Assembly: GCA_019510195.1 (NCBI GenBank) | Contig: JAEKKW010000068.1 | Coordinates: forward strand, 1 to 64,000 | Reading direction: 5' to 3' | DNA: 64,000 bases | From: Lysobacterales bacterium | GTDB taxonomy: Bacteria; Pseudomonadota; Gammaproteobacteria; Xanthomonadales; Xanthomonadaceae | Part shown: positions 45,989 to 54,777 of the stretch, in pieces | How the letters are laid out: the number at the start of each line of letters is the position of its first letter | How positions within the stretch are numbered: the stretch's first letter is position 1 | The notes under the pieces: generated by a model | What the model was told of the DNA's origin: nothing | Databases searched by the model: none | Seen by the model: the letters and a program-made list of their open reading frames with translations, nothing else | Program-made: the position numbers and the translations under genes

Positions 45989-47266
45989 TCAAGGCGGAAC
46001 GATTTCATCCGGCACCGGCGACATGGCCGTGACGGACTGCACGGCTTCATCTCGGGTATAGCGCCATGCCACCACCAGCGCCAGCCCGACCAGCACCGCC
46101 GACAGCAGGAACGGCGCGCCGGGAACCTGCAGCGGCGCCTTCGGGCTGATGAAGTAGGCGAACACGGAAGTGAACAGCAATGGGCCGATGATGCCGGCGA
46201 CACTTTGCAACGATGCCAGCGCACCCTGCAGGCGCCCCTGTTCGTGCGGATCGACGTGGCGCGTCATGATCGACTGCACCACCGGACCGGCCATGCCCAT
46301 CAACGCGCCCAACGGCATCAGCGCGAGGAACACCCATCCATGCGCGGCCAGTCCATACACGGTGAGCGCGATCAATCCGCACAGCGTGCCGACCAGCAGT
46401 GAGCGGCGTTCGCCCAGTTTCGGGATGATCTTGCCGACGAGGAAGCCCTGGACGATCGCGGTGAGCACGCCGACCAGCCCGAGCACGTAGCCAACCTGTT
46501 GTTCACCCCAGTGGAAGCGGTAATCGACGTTGAGCACGAAGGTGGCGTTGTAGGCGTATTGCGCCAGCGCGAACAGGAAGACCACGAAGGCCATCGTCAG
46601 CACCTGCGGATAACGCTTGAGCAGCATCAGCGAGCCGACCGGGTTCGCGCGCTTCCAGTCGGTGGCGACGCGGCGTTCCTTTGGCAACGATTCCGGCAGC
46701 ACGAACAGGCCGTAGCAGAAGTTCGCCAGCGAGAGGATGGCCGCGCCCCAGAACGGCACGCGCGGCCCCCAGTGCGAAAGCGTGCTGCCCAGCGCGGGCC
46801 CGACGATGAAACCGAGGCCGAATGCCGCGCCCATCATCCCGAACGCGGCGGCGCGTTTGTCGAACGGGGTGACGTCGGCGATGTAGGCGTTCGCGGTGCT
46901 GAAACTCGCGGAAGTGATGCCGGAAATGACGCGGCCGATGAACAGCAGTGGCAGCGTGTTGACCAGCGCCATCAGGATGAAATCGAGGCCAAGCCCTAGA
47001 TTCGACAGCAGGATGACCGGGCGCCGCCCGAAGTGGTCCGAGAGCGCACCCTGCACCGGCGTGAACAGGAATTGCATCACCATGAAGGCGGTGCCGAACA
47101 ATCCGCTCCAGTGCGTCGCCGCGATGAAACTGCCCCCCGCCATGTCCTTGATGATGTGCGGCAGCACCGGGATGATCACGCCGATCGCCAGGATGTCGAG
47201 CATCACGGTGATGAAGATGAAGATCACGGCGGCGCGCCGCGCCTGCGGTTGCGTGGTTGCGTCCAT
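45989..47266 (-). CDS. TetA-like major-facilitator drug:proton antiporter
   Basis: 425 residues, 12 helices. The start VIFIFITVMLDILAIGVIIPVLP and the loop 2-3 motif GALSDHFGRRPVILLSNLGLGLD are typical of the TCR/Tet (DHA1) family. Motif C-like GFIVGPALGSTL in helix 5 marks antiporters. Chromosomal members are often uncharacterised and need not confer tetracycline resistance. No TetR regulator is adjacent. It lies 7 bp after the DUF2239 gene, so both may share a transcript. Confidence 0.9.
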   Translation of the reverse strand: MDATTQPQARRAAVIFIFITVMLDILAIGVIIPVLPHIIKDMAGGSFIAATHWSGLFGTAFMVMQFLFTPVQGALSDHFGRRPVILLSNLGLGLDFILMALVNTLPLLFIGRVISGITSASFSTANAYIADVTPFDKRAAAFGMMGAAFGLGFIVGPALGSTLSHWGPRVPFWGAAILSLANFCYGLFVLPESLPKERRVATDWKRANPVGSLMLLKRYPQVLTMAFVVFLFALAQYAYNATFVLNVDYRFHWGEQQVGYVLGLVGVLTAIVQGFLVGKIIPKLGERRSLLVGTLCGLIALTVYGLAAHGWVFLALMPLGALMGMAGPVVQSIMTRHVDPHEQGRLQGALASLQSVAGIIGPLLFTSVFAYFISPKAPLQVPGAPFLLSAVLVGLALVVAWRYTRDEAVQSVTAMSPVPDEIVPP

Positions 47267-47273
47267 GCGCGCC

Positions 47274-47870
47274 TCAGTGATGCAGTGCGTCGGCGGCGAG
47301 CATCAACGCGTGTTCGCGGATGTCGTCGGGCCAGCCGGCCATGTGCTGTTCGAGTCCGGCGACATCCTGCGCGAACAGCGCGCGCGTCGCCTCCTCGAAC
47401 CCCGGCAGGTCGCCGGCCATCGCATGCATGAAGCGATAGGCCGCTTCCTGGCAACCGCGCGCACGGTCGGATTGCGCACGATTGCGGCGGGCGTCCTCCA
47501 CCAGCTTGCGCAGGGCCACCGAAGCGCCGCCGGGCTGTGCGTTCAACCATTGCCAGTGGCGCGGCAACAACGTGACTTCGCGCGCGACCACGCCCAGGCG
47601 CGGGCGACCGCGGCCACGCCGCAACGGCGTTTCGTCCGGCGGCGGCGTGATCGGCGCCTCGCCGCTGAGACGCTGCATCAGGTCGGACATGCTGCCGCGC
47701 AGGTCGAGCTCGATCTGGCTGCCGTCGCGATCGTCGAACACCAGCAACCGCGCATTGGTGCGCACATCCACCGCCTGCTTGGCCTTGATGGCGACATGGC
47801 GCAGTTCGCCGGCGGCGACGCGGTGGCCATCGACGAAGGCGGTGCAGCGGGTGTGGGGGCTGTAAGACAT
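47274..47870 (-). CDS. DUF2239-family protein
   Basis: 198 residues, cytoplasmic. Segments CTAFVDGHRVAAGEL, LLVFDDRDGSQIELDLRG and RGRGRPRLGVVAREVTLLPRHWQWLNAQPGGASVALRKLVEDA match DUF2239, whose function is unknown. The central RGRGRPRLG resembles an AT-hook and the C-terminal helical part could bind nucleic acid, so a regulatory role is possible (inference). Its promoter region carries a clear palindrome. It is probably first in a unit with the TetA-like exporter. Confidence 0.85.
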   Translation of the reverse strand: MSYSPHTRCTAFVDGHRVAAGELRHVAIKAKQAVDVRTNARLLVFDDRDGSQIELDLRGSMSDLMQRLSGEAPITPPPDETPLRRGRGRPRLGVVAREVTLLPRHWQWLNAQPGGASVALRKLVEDARRNRAQSDRARGCQEAAYRFMHAMAGDLPGFEEATRALFAQDVAGLEQHMAGWPDDIREHALMLAADALHH

Positions 47871-47904
47871 GCGCGGAGACAGGATCCTGGAATCCTGCGC
47901 ATTC

Positions 47905-47929
47905 TTTTATACCCGGATTAAAATGTCAA
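47905..47929 (-). promoter_or_regulatory. Palindrome and TTGACA element upstream of the DUF2239 gene
   Basis: On the minus strand TTGACATTTTAATCCGGGTATAAAA contains a consensus -35 TTGACA (47924-47929) overlapping a 19-bp imperfect palindrome TTTTAnnCCGGGnnTAAAA (47905-47923). The -10 17 bp downstream reads AAGAAT, a weak match; TATAAA is nearer but at short spacing. The palindrome over the spacer looks like a repressor site. A second inverted repeat CAGGATTCCAGGATCCTG lies nearer the start. Confidence 0.5.
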
Positions 47930-47976
47930 GGAGCGGCGCCATTCCTGCGTCTCTCCTTGGCATCCCCCGCTCGCCC

Positions 47977-48582
47977 TCAGCGTCGCGTCGACTGGATGAA
48001 GCCGAGGAATTCGTTGCGGGTGCGCGCATCCTCGCGGAAAGTGCCGAGCATGCTGGAAGTCAGCATGCTGACGCCGCGCTTGTGGATGCCGCGCGTGGTC
48101 ATGCATTCGTGCGCGCCCTCCACCACCACCGCGACGCCTTGCGGACGCAGCGCGCGCTGGATGCAATGGGCGATCTGCGCGGTCATTTTTTCCTGCACCT
48201 GGAAGCGGCGGGCATAGGCTTCAACCACGCGCGCGAGCTTGCTGATCCCGACCACCCGCCCGTTCGGCAGGTAGCCAACGTGGACGCGGCCGATGATCGG
48301 CGCCATGTGGTGTTCGCAATGGCTTTCGTACTCGATGTCGCGCAGGACGATCATCTCGTCGTAGCCCTCGACTTCCTCGAAGGTGCGCTGCAGGTAGTCG
48401 TCGGGATCGATGGCATAGCCACTGAACCAGTCGCCATAGGCCTTGACCACGCGCTTGGGGGTGTCGAGCAGGCCTTCGCGCGTCGGGTCGTCGCCGGCCC
48501 AGCGCAGCAGGGTACGCACGGCGGCTTCGGCATCGCCGCGGGCGACGCCGTTGCGGTTGTCGGGGGAGTCTGGTTCGTCCAT
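47977..48582 (-). CDS. folE: GTP cyclohydrolase I
   Basis: 201 residues. Converts GTP to dihydroneopterin triphosphate, the first step to folate and (via QueD) queuosine, matching the queF gene elsewhere in the window. Zinc and active-site segments are [13 protein letters not shown] (Cys/His ligands), [24 protein letters not shown] and [14 protein letters not shown] (second Cys). The length is normal. It is read after the AIM24-family gene, 32 bp apart. Confidence 0.96.
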   Translation of the reverse strand: MDEPDSPDNRNGVARGDAEAAVRTLLRWAGDDPTREGLLDTPKRVVKAYGDWFSGYAIDPDDYLQRTFEEVEGYDEMIVLRDIEYESHCEHHMAPIIGRVHVGYLPNGRVVGISKLARVVEAYARRFQVQEKMTAQIAHCIQRALRPQGVAVVVEGAHECMTTRGIHKRGVSMLTSSMLGTFREDARTRNEFLGFIQSTRR

Positions 48583-48614
48583 GGCGGAATGGTACCGCGG
48601 CGACTGTTGGGCGA

Positions 48615-49424
48615 TCAGAACGAATTGTCACCGTCGATGAGGCGACCGAGGCTGCCCAGCACCGAGCCCTCGCCGCGCGACTGCCCGCCACCCTGGGGGG
48701 CCGCCGCGAACATGCGCCCGGCCAGGCGCGAAAACGGCAGCGACTGCAGCCAGATCTTGCCGGGACCGGTGAGCGTGGCCAGGAACACGCCTTCGCCGCC
48801 GAAGAACATGCTCTTCAGTCCGGGGACGCGGCGGATGTCCATGTCGACGCCGCCGGTATAGGCGACCACGCAGCCGGTATCGACGTCGATGCGTTCGCCC
48901 GCGGCCAGTTCACGCTCGACCAGGGTGCCGCCGGCGTGCACGAAGACCCAGCCGTCGCCTTCGAGCTTCTGCATCAGGAAGCCTTCGCCGCCGAACAGGC
49001 CGGTGAGGATCTTGCGCTGGAAGGCGATGCCTAGCGAGACGCCGCGCGCGCCAGCGAGGAAGCTGTCCTTCTGGCAGATCAGGCGACCACCGAGGTCGGA
49101 GAGTTTCAGCGCCAGCACCGTGCCCGGATACGGCGCGGCGAACGCCACCTTGGCCTTGCCATTGCCGGTGTGGGTGTAGACGGTGGTGAACATGCTTTCA
49201 CCGGTGATGACGCGCTTGCCCGCCGACAACAGCTTGTCCATCAGGCCACCACCACCCTGCGAACCATCGCCGAAGATGGTTTCCATCTGCACGCTGGAAT
49301 CCTTGAACATCAGCGCGCCGGCTTCGGCCACCGCGCTTTCGCCGGGATCGAGTTCCACTTCCACGAATTGCATGTCGTAGCCGACGATGCGGAAGTCGAT
49401 GTCGTCTGCGTTGCGCTGGCTCAT
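48615..49424 (-). CDS. TIGR00266/AIM24-family protein
   Basis: 269 residues. An internal beta-prism repeat with [97 protein letters not shown] and [13 protein letters not shown] is diagnostic of the AIM24/TIGR00266 family. Bacterial function is unknown; the fungal relative acts in the mitochondrial inner membrane. Its ATG overlaps the recD stop (ATGA), so it is coupled to recCBD. Confidence 0.9.
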   Translation of the reverse strand: MSQRNADDIDFRIVGYDMQFVEVELDPGESAVAEAGALMFKDSSVQMETIFGDGSQGGGGLMDKLLSAGKRVITGESMFTTVYTHTGNGKAKVAFAAPYPGTVLALKLSDLGGRLICQKDSFLAGARGVSLGIAFQRKILTGLFGGEGFLMQKLEGDGWVFVHAGGTLVERELAAGERIDVDTGCVVAYTGGVDMDIRRVPGLKSMFFGGEGVFLATLTGPGKIWLQSLPFSRLAGRMFAAAPQGGGQSRGEGSVLGSLGRLIDGDNSF

Positions 49425-51172
49425 TGCGGTTCCTGGTGCATGGGGAATGCGGAAAGTCTACGGCCCAATCCCGACACGCGGCTGGCATGGCGCGACAATG
49501 CCGCGGCAATCACCTCGGCGCTGCCCGCGATGTGCAGCACGTCGCGAGCGCGGGTGATCGCGGTATAGAGCAGTTCGCGACTGAGGACGCGGCTGTCGGC
49601 GCGCGGCAGTTGCAACCAGACTTCGTCGAATTCGCTGCCCTGGGCCTTGTGCACGGTCATCGCGAACGCCGATTCGTGTTCGGGCAGCGCCGCCGGATGG
49701 AAGGCGCGCACGCCGCCTTCGCCGGCGAACCACGCCAGCGGCACGCCGTGTTCGTCCGGCAGGCAGACGCCGACGTCGCCGTTGAACAGGTGTTGCGGGT
49801 GATGGTTGCGGGTGATCAGCAGCAGGCGCCCGGGGAACCATGCCGGCGGCGTGCCGATGCGACGGCCGGACAGCAGCGTCTCGATTCGCGCATTGAGGCC
49901 GCGCGCACCTTGCGGACCTTCGCGAAGCGCCGTGAGCAGGCGCAGGCGATTGGCCCGCTCCAGCGCTTCGGCGGGATCACGGATCGTGGCGAGTGCGTGC
50001 CAGTGTTCGAGCAGTTGAGGTCGCGCCCGCAGCGGATCGTCAACGCCTTCATGGAAGTGCACATTGGACAACGCATCGCCGCGCAGCAACGCCAATGCTT
50101 GGTCGGCCCTGCCCTCGCGCACGGCCGTCGCCAGCGGCGCAAGCCGCAACGTGTCGCTCTGGCGCCAGCCGCGCTGCAGGTGCACGCGGTGGTCACGCAG
50201 ATCGTCTGCAGAGAGGATCGCCGCCAGCACGTCGCCGGCTTCGACCGAAGGCAGCTGGTCGGCATCACCCAGCAGGATCAGTTGCGCGCCATCGGCGATC
50301 GCATCGACCAGCTTGCACATCAACGGCAGGTCGACCATCGAGGCTTCGTCCACCACCACGATGTCGTAGGGCAGCGGATTGTCGGCGTCGTGGCGGAATC
50401 GCGCGGTATCCGTGATGGTGCCGAGCAGTCGATGCAGGGTACTGGCGGTGGAAGGCAACGCCGCGATCAGGTCGGCATCGGTGCCCGACGTCTCCAATTG
50501 CCGTGTGGCGCGGTGCAGGCTTTCCGCCATGCGTTCGGCAGCGCGTCCAGTCGGCGCGGCGAGCGCGATGCGCGGCAGCGGACCGCCGGCAGCGATCGCC
50601 TGGGCGATGCGCATCAGCAGCAGTCGAGCAATCGTGGTGGTCTTGCCGGTGCCGGGACCACCGGTGATCAGCACCAGTGCGCGTTGCAATGCCAACGTGG
50701 CGGCACGGGCCTGGAGATCGCCATTTGCCGCGTCGGGAAAAAGTGTCGCGAACAACGGCGCGATCGCCGCGTCATCGTCCACCAGTGCTTGTGCCGCGAT
50801 GCGTTGCAGGCCGAGTGCAAGTCGCCGTTCGTATTCGCGATAACGGCGCAGATAGAGCAATCCATGTTCGAGCACGAGCGGCGCGGCGCCGGATTCCGTT
50901 TCCGCGGACTCCGGCGTGGCGACGAAGCGGGAGGCCTGCAATGCCTGCAGCCACCCGGCGGCATCTGGCCAGGGCAAGTTGGCATCGACGAATTGTCGCG
51001 GCTGCGCCGGAGCGAACGCAGCGTGACCCTGCGCAACCGCCAGCGATGCCAGCGCGGCTGCAGCCAGCACGCAGTCCGGTGTTGATGGATCGAGCCGGCG
51101 CAAACTCTGCGCCAATGCATCATCCAGCGTGCGCAGGACCTTGGCATCGCGCAACGCGCGCAACAGGCTCAT
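49421..51172 (-). CDS. recD: Exodeoxyribonuclease V alpha subunit RecD
   Basis: 583 residues, 5'-3' helicase of the RecBCD double-strand-break repair enzyme. Walker A ITGGPGTGKTTTIARLL, Walker B VVVDEASMVDLPLM, motif III ILLGDADQLPSVEAGDV and the C-terminal MTVHKAQGSEFDEVWLQLP and TAITRAR are present. It overlaps recB upstream by 4 bp and the AIM24-family gene downstream by 4 bp. Confidence 0.95.
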   Translation of the reverse strand: MSLLRALRDAKVLRTLDDALAQSLRRLDPSTPDCVLAAAALASLAVAQGHAAFAPAQPRQFVDANLPWPDAAGWLQALQASRFVATPESAETESGAAPLVLEHGLLYLRRYREYERRLALGLQRIAAQALVDDDAAIAPLFATLFPDAANGDLQARAATLALQRALVLITGGPGTGKTTTIARLLLMRIAQAIAAGGPLPRIALAAPTGRAAERMAESLHRATRQLETSGTDADLIAALPSTASTLHRLLGTITDTARFRHDADNPLPYDIVVVDEASMVDLPLMCKLVDAIADGAQLILLGDADQLPSVEAGDVLAAILSADDLRDHRVHLQRGWRQSDTLRLAPLATAVREGRADQALALLRGDALSNVHFHEGVDDPLRARPQLLEHWHALATIRDPAEALERANRLRLLTALREGPQGARGLNARIETLLSGRRIGTPPAWFPGRLLLITRNHHPQHLFNGDVGVCLPDEHGVPLAWFAGEGGVRAFHPAALPEHESAFAMTVHKAQGSEFDEVWLQLPRADSRVLSRELLYTAITRARDVLHIAGSAEVIAAALSRHASRVSGLGRRLSAFPMHQEPQ

Positions 51173-54100
51173 GCCACGGCTCCCGTAGCAACGTGACCGA
51201 ACAGGGCATCCAGCGCATGCACCAGTTCAGGCGCAAAACATTGGGCGAAGATGCCCGGAGAATCGTTGCGCGCGGCATCGAGGCCACGGCAGAACAGATA
51301 GCGGATGCCGCCGAAATCGCGGGCGTAGTCGTAGGCCGTCCCGATGCGGAAACGCAACCAGCGATGCAGGGCCAGGGTGTAGATCAAGGCCTGCAGGTCG
51401 TATTCGCTGTGCGCCATTGCACGCTGTAGTGATGCGTCGTCATAGGTCGGCAGGCGATTGGATTTGTAGTCGAGCACGTACCACTTGCCGTCGACGCAAT
51501 AGGTGAGATCGATCAGGCCGGTCATCAGGCCTTCGAGGCGTTGGCGCAAACCGAAGCCATGGCGATCACGCACCACGCCGTGGGCGTGCAACAATTCGAG
51601 CATGGCGTCGACGCGCACCGGCTGCAGCGCGAACTGGAATTCGATTTCCGGACGCCGCTGGTCCTCAGGCACGTCGCACAGGCGCACGCCTTCCGGCAAT
51701 CCAACCGTCAGCGTCTGGCCAACCAGCCGCGTCGTCAGCGCGATGCCATCGTCGAGCACATCGGCGCCATAGCCTTCATCGCGCAGGGCCTTGGCGATGA
51801 TCCCGGTTTCGTCATCGGGTGCGGCATCACCGGACTTCCAGCCCTGCCAGCTGACGAAATCGGCGTGTTCCAATGCGGCGTGCAAGGCCACGCCGTAGCG
51901 ATTGCCGGCGAAGCGCGGATCGAATCCGTCATCGACCAGGTCTTCCGTTGCATCGGGCTCGTCGTTGCCGCCGCTGGCCGGCAGCGTCGCCGTGCTGCTG
52001 GCATCGCCAGCATCCGCTTTCGCCAATTGGCTGAAGCTGTAGACCCACCAGTCGTTCGCCAGATGGCGCGTGGTCTTGCGTGCCATCGGCACGTCGGCAT
52101 CATTCTCCGGGGGAAGGCGTGGCAAATCCTTCCGCGGCGCGACGCTGTCGATCACGATGTCTGCGCGTCCGGCGAGCGCGCCGACATCGCGCAACATTTT
52201 CACCAGCGTGGTCTTGTCGTGGTTGTAGAACTGGCCGCAGGCGAGCCACAACGCATGTTCGGCGCGGGTCAGGCCGACATACAGCAGGCGCGCATCCTCG
52301 CCGCGCTGGTCCTCCTGCCACTGCTGCTTCGCATCGTCCCACCGTGCTTCCGGCAAATCGGACTTCCAGTGCAGACAGCGACGATTGCCATCTTCGTCGT
52401 GCACCACGCAATGGCGCCCCGGTGACGATTCCCTGCGGCCGATGCCGGCGAAGGGCAGGAACACCAGCGGATATTCCAGCCCCTTGCTCTTGTGCAGGGT
52501 GACGATCTGCACGCACCGCGCATCGGACTCCAGGCGCAGAAGTTGCGTCTCGTCATTGTGATCGGCATCGGCGATGCGCCATTCCAGCCAGTCGACCAAT
52601 CCGTGCAGGCCGAGCGCGTCCTGCTGTGCTTCCTGCAGCAGTTCGGCCAATTGCAGATAGTTGCTGAGCCGGCGCTCGCCATCGAGCAGCCCGAGCAGGC
52701 GCTTCGCGGCGTGCGCGCAGAGATCACCGACCAGGGCGAGCGTGCCGGCGCGATTCCAGCGTTCGCGCCACGCCTGCGCATCCTGCTGTCGCGCATGGCT
52801 GACGGCGACCTCGCGATCGAGCTGTTCGATCGCGGCGGCATCCGTGCCGACCAGCACCGTTGACAACGCAGTACGCAAACGACGGTCATCGCCAATGTGC
52901 AACAACGCCAGCAGCAACGCATGCAATTCACGGGCCTCCGCCGTGGCGAACAGGCTCAGCTTGCCGGCGGCAACGGCGGGAATGCCGGCCTCGGCCAGCG
53001 CCTGCCGGATCATCGTCGCCTCGAAATGCGAACGCACCAGCACTGCGATGTCGCCGGGCTGCACGGCGCGCATGTCGCCGCCATCTTTCAGCATCGCCTG
53101 GCCGCGGCGCGCATCGGACAACACACCATGGATCGCTGCAACACATGCGCGGGTGGCGAGATCGCGCGATTGGCTGGCGCTCCACGGTTTCGGCTTGCCC
53201 TTGGGGTCATCGGGCGGCGGTGGCGCCTGCCACAACGTCAGCGCCGGCGCGACAACTCCATCGCGGAGGAAATCGTCGTCGCTGACCGAACCCCCGGGTT
53301 CGACCGCATGGAACTCGATGCGATCATCGACGAAAGCGTCATCGCCAGCCTGTTGGTACAGCGCCGCGATCGCGCCCACCAGCGATGGCCGCGAACGGAA
53401 GTTTTCCGACAGCGTCGGTGCTTCTTCCGCGCTGTCACGCGCAGCAAGATAGGTGTGGACGTCGCCGCCGCGAAATCCGTAGATCGCCTGCTTGGGATCG
53501 CCGATCAGGAACAATGCGGACGTCGGGCTGCCACTGCCGAAGACGCGATCGAAAATCGCCCATTGGCGCGCATCGGTGTCCTGGAATTCGTCGACCAGCG
53601 CGACCCGGTATTGCGTCCGCAGCCGTGTCGCCAGCAACTCGCCATTCGGGCCGGAAAGCGCATCGGCGACGCCATCGATCAGATCGTCATGGGTCTGCAC
53701 CCGGCGCTGGCGCTTGAGGGTGGAGATGCGCGCCCTTGCATCATCACGAATGCGATGCAGCAGCGCGATGCGGCGCCGCGCCAGATAGTCGCGCTGCGCC
53801 TGCAGGGCATCGAGGTATGGCGGAATCGCCGCGCACAACGAAGAATCCGGCGTCCGCTCGAGCTGCCCCTTGTTGGTCCTCGCCAGCAGGACCTCGCGCT
53901 GCAAGTGGGCGAGCTTGTCGTGTTCGAAGGGAATGCCGCCATCGCCGGCCGACCACTGCATCGCCGCATCGAACAAGGCGTGGATCCATTCCGGCTTGTA
54001 GCTCTGTCCGTTGAGGATCTTGTCCGCGCACGCCGCCAGCAATGCCGCGCGGAATTCCTCGCCATGGCCACGGAACGCCTCGGCCAGTGCAGCTCCGGTC

Positions 54101-54777
54101 TCGCGCAGCAATGGCGCCGGATCCTCCGGCAAGGCGGCTTCGGGCGGCAACAGGATCGGTTCGCGCAGCAATGCCGGCAGGTCTTCCGCCAATGTCGCAT
54201 GGCCCGAACTCCACAGCGCAGCGAGATCCCCGGCGGCTGCGTCATCCAGTGCATGCGCGCGCCAGAGGTCGGCGGCGATTTCGTCGCGCAGATCGCGATC
54301 GCTGGCCAGCAGTTCCGGCGCATCGAAGGCGTGGCCCGCTTCCAGCGCATGTTCGCGCAATACCCGCAAACAGAAACCATGGATGGTGAAGATGGCGGCG
54401 AGATCGGTCTCGAGCACGGCCTGGCGCAGGCGCCGGCGCAGGGCGTCGCGGCTCTCCGCTTCGAATGCGAGATGCGCATCGAGGATGCGGCGTGTCAGCG
54501 CGGCTTCCGATGCTTCATCGTCGGTCGATGGCGCATCGAGGATATCGAGCGCGAGTTGCAGGCGTTCGCGGATTCGCTTGCGCAATTCCTGCGTCGCCGC
54601 TTCGGTGAACGTCACCGCCAGGATTTCGCCGATGCGCAGGCCGTGTTCGACCACCAGCCGCGTGACCAGCGTCGCCAGCGTGAACGTCTTGCCGGTACCG
54701 GCGCTGGCTTCGATCAGGCGCACGCCATCAAGCGGCAACGCCAGCCAGGGATCCTGCGCGGCATCGATGGCGCTCAT
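51169..54777 (-). CDS. recB: Exodeoxyribonuclease V beta subunit RecB
   Basis: 1202 residues. UvrD-like helicase with Walker A IEASAGTGKTFTLATLV, Walker B VDEFQDTD, LIGDPKQAIYGFRGGDVHTY and TLHKSKGLEYPLVFLPF. The C-terminal RecB nuclease domain contains the catalytic D-x-K in YVLDYKSNRL and ends with YLFCRGLD. The length matches E. coli RecB (1180). It overlaps recC and recD by 4 bp each. Confidence 0.95.
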   Translation of the reverse strand: MSAIDAAQDPWLALPLDGVRLIEASAGTGKTFTLATLVTRLVVEHGLRIGEILAVTFTEAATQELRKRIRERLQLALDILDAPSTDDEASEAALTRRILDAHLAFEAESRDALRRRLRQAVLETDLAAIFTIHGFCLRVLREHALEAGHAFDAPELLASDRDLRDEIAADLWRAHALDDAAAGDLAALWSSGHATLAEDLPALLREPILLPPEAALPEDPAPLLRETGAALAEAFRGHGEEFRAALLAACADKILNGQSYKPEWIHALFDAAMQWSAGDGGIPFEHDKLAHLQREVLLARTNKGQLERTPDSSLCAAIPPYLDALQAQRDYLARRRIALLHRIRDDARARISTLKRQRRVQTHDDLIDGVADALSGPNGELLATRLRTQYRVALVDEFQDTDARQWAIFDRVFGSGSPTSALFLIGDPKQAIYGFRGGDVHTYLAARDSAEEAPTLSENFRSRPSLVGAIAALYQQAGDDAFVDDRIEFHAVEPGGSVSDDDFLRDGVVAPALTLWQAPPPPDDPKGKPKPWSASQSRDLATRACVAAIHGVLSDARRGQAMLKDGGDMRAVQPGDIAVLVRSHFEATMIRQALAEAGIPAVAAGKLSLFATAEARELHALLLALLHIGDDRRLRTALSTVLVGTDAAAIEQLDREVAVSHARQQDAQAWRERWNRAGTLALVGDLCAHAAKRLLGLLDGERRLSNYLQLAELLQEAQQDALGLHGLVDWLEWRIADADHNDETQLLRLESDARCVQIVTLHKSKGLEYPLVFLPFAGIGRRESSPGRHCVVHDEDGNRRCLHWKSDLPEARWDDAKQQWQEDQRGEDARLLYVGLTRAEHALWLACGQFYNHDKTTLVKMLRDVGALAGRADIVIDSVAPRKDLPRLPPENDADVPMARKTTRHLANDWWVYSFSQLAKADAGDASSTATLPASGGNDEPDATEDLVDDGFDPRFAGNRYGVALHAALEHADFVSWQGWKSGDAAPDDETGIIAKALRDEGYGADVLDDGIALTTRLVGQTLTVGLPEGVRLCDVPEDQRRPEIEFQFALQPVRVDAMLELLHAHGVVRDRHGFGLRQRLEGLMTGLIDLTYCVDGKWYVLDYKSNRLPTYDDASLQRAMAHSEYDLQALIYTLALHRWLRFRIGTAYDYARDFGGIRYLFCRGLDAARNDSPGIFAQCFAPELVHALDALFGHVATGAVA

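Noticed and set aside
43939-46032. A 697-codon plus-strand frame opposite the M61 peptidase
   Set aside because: Shadow frame; M61 has an intact HEYTH site on the minus strand.
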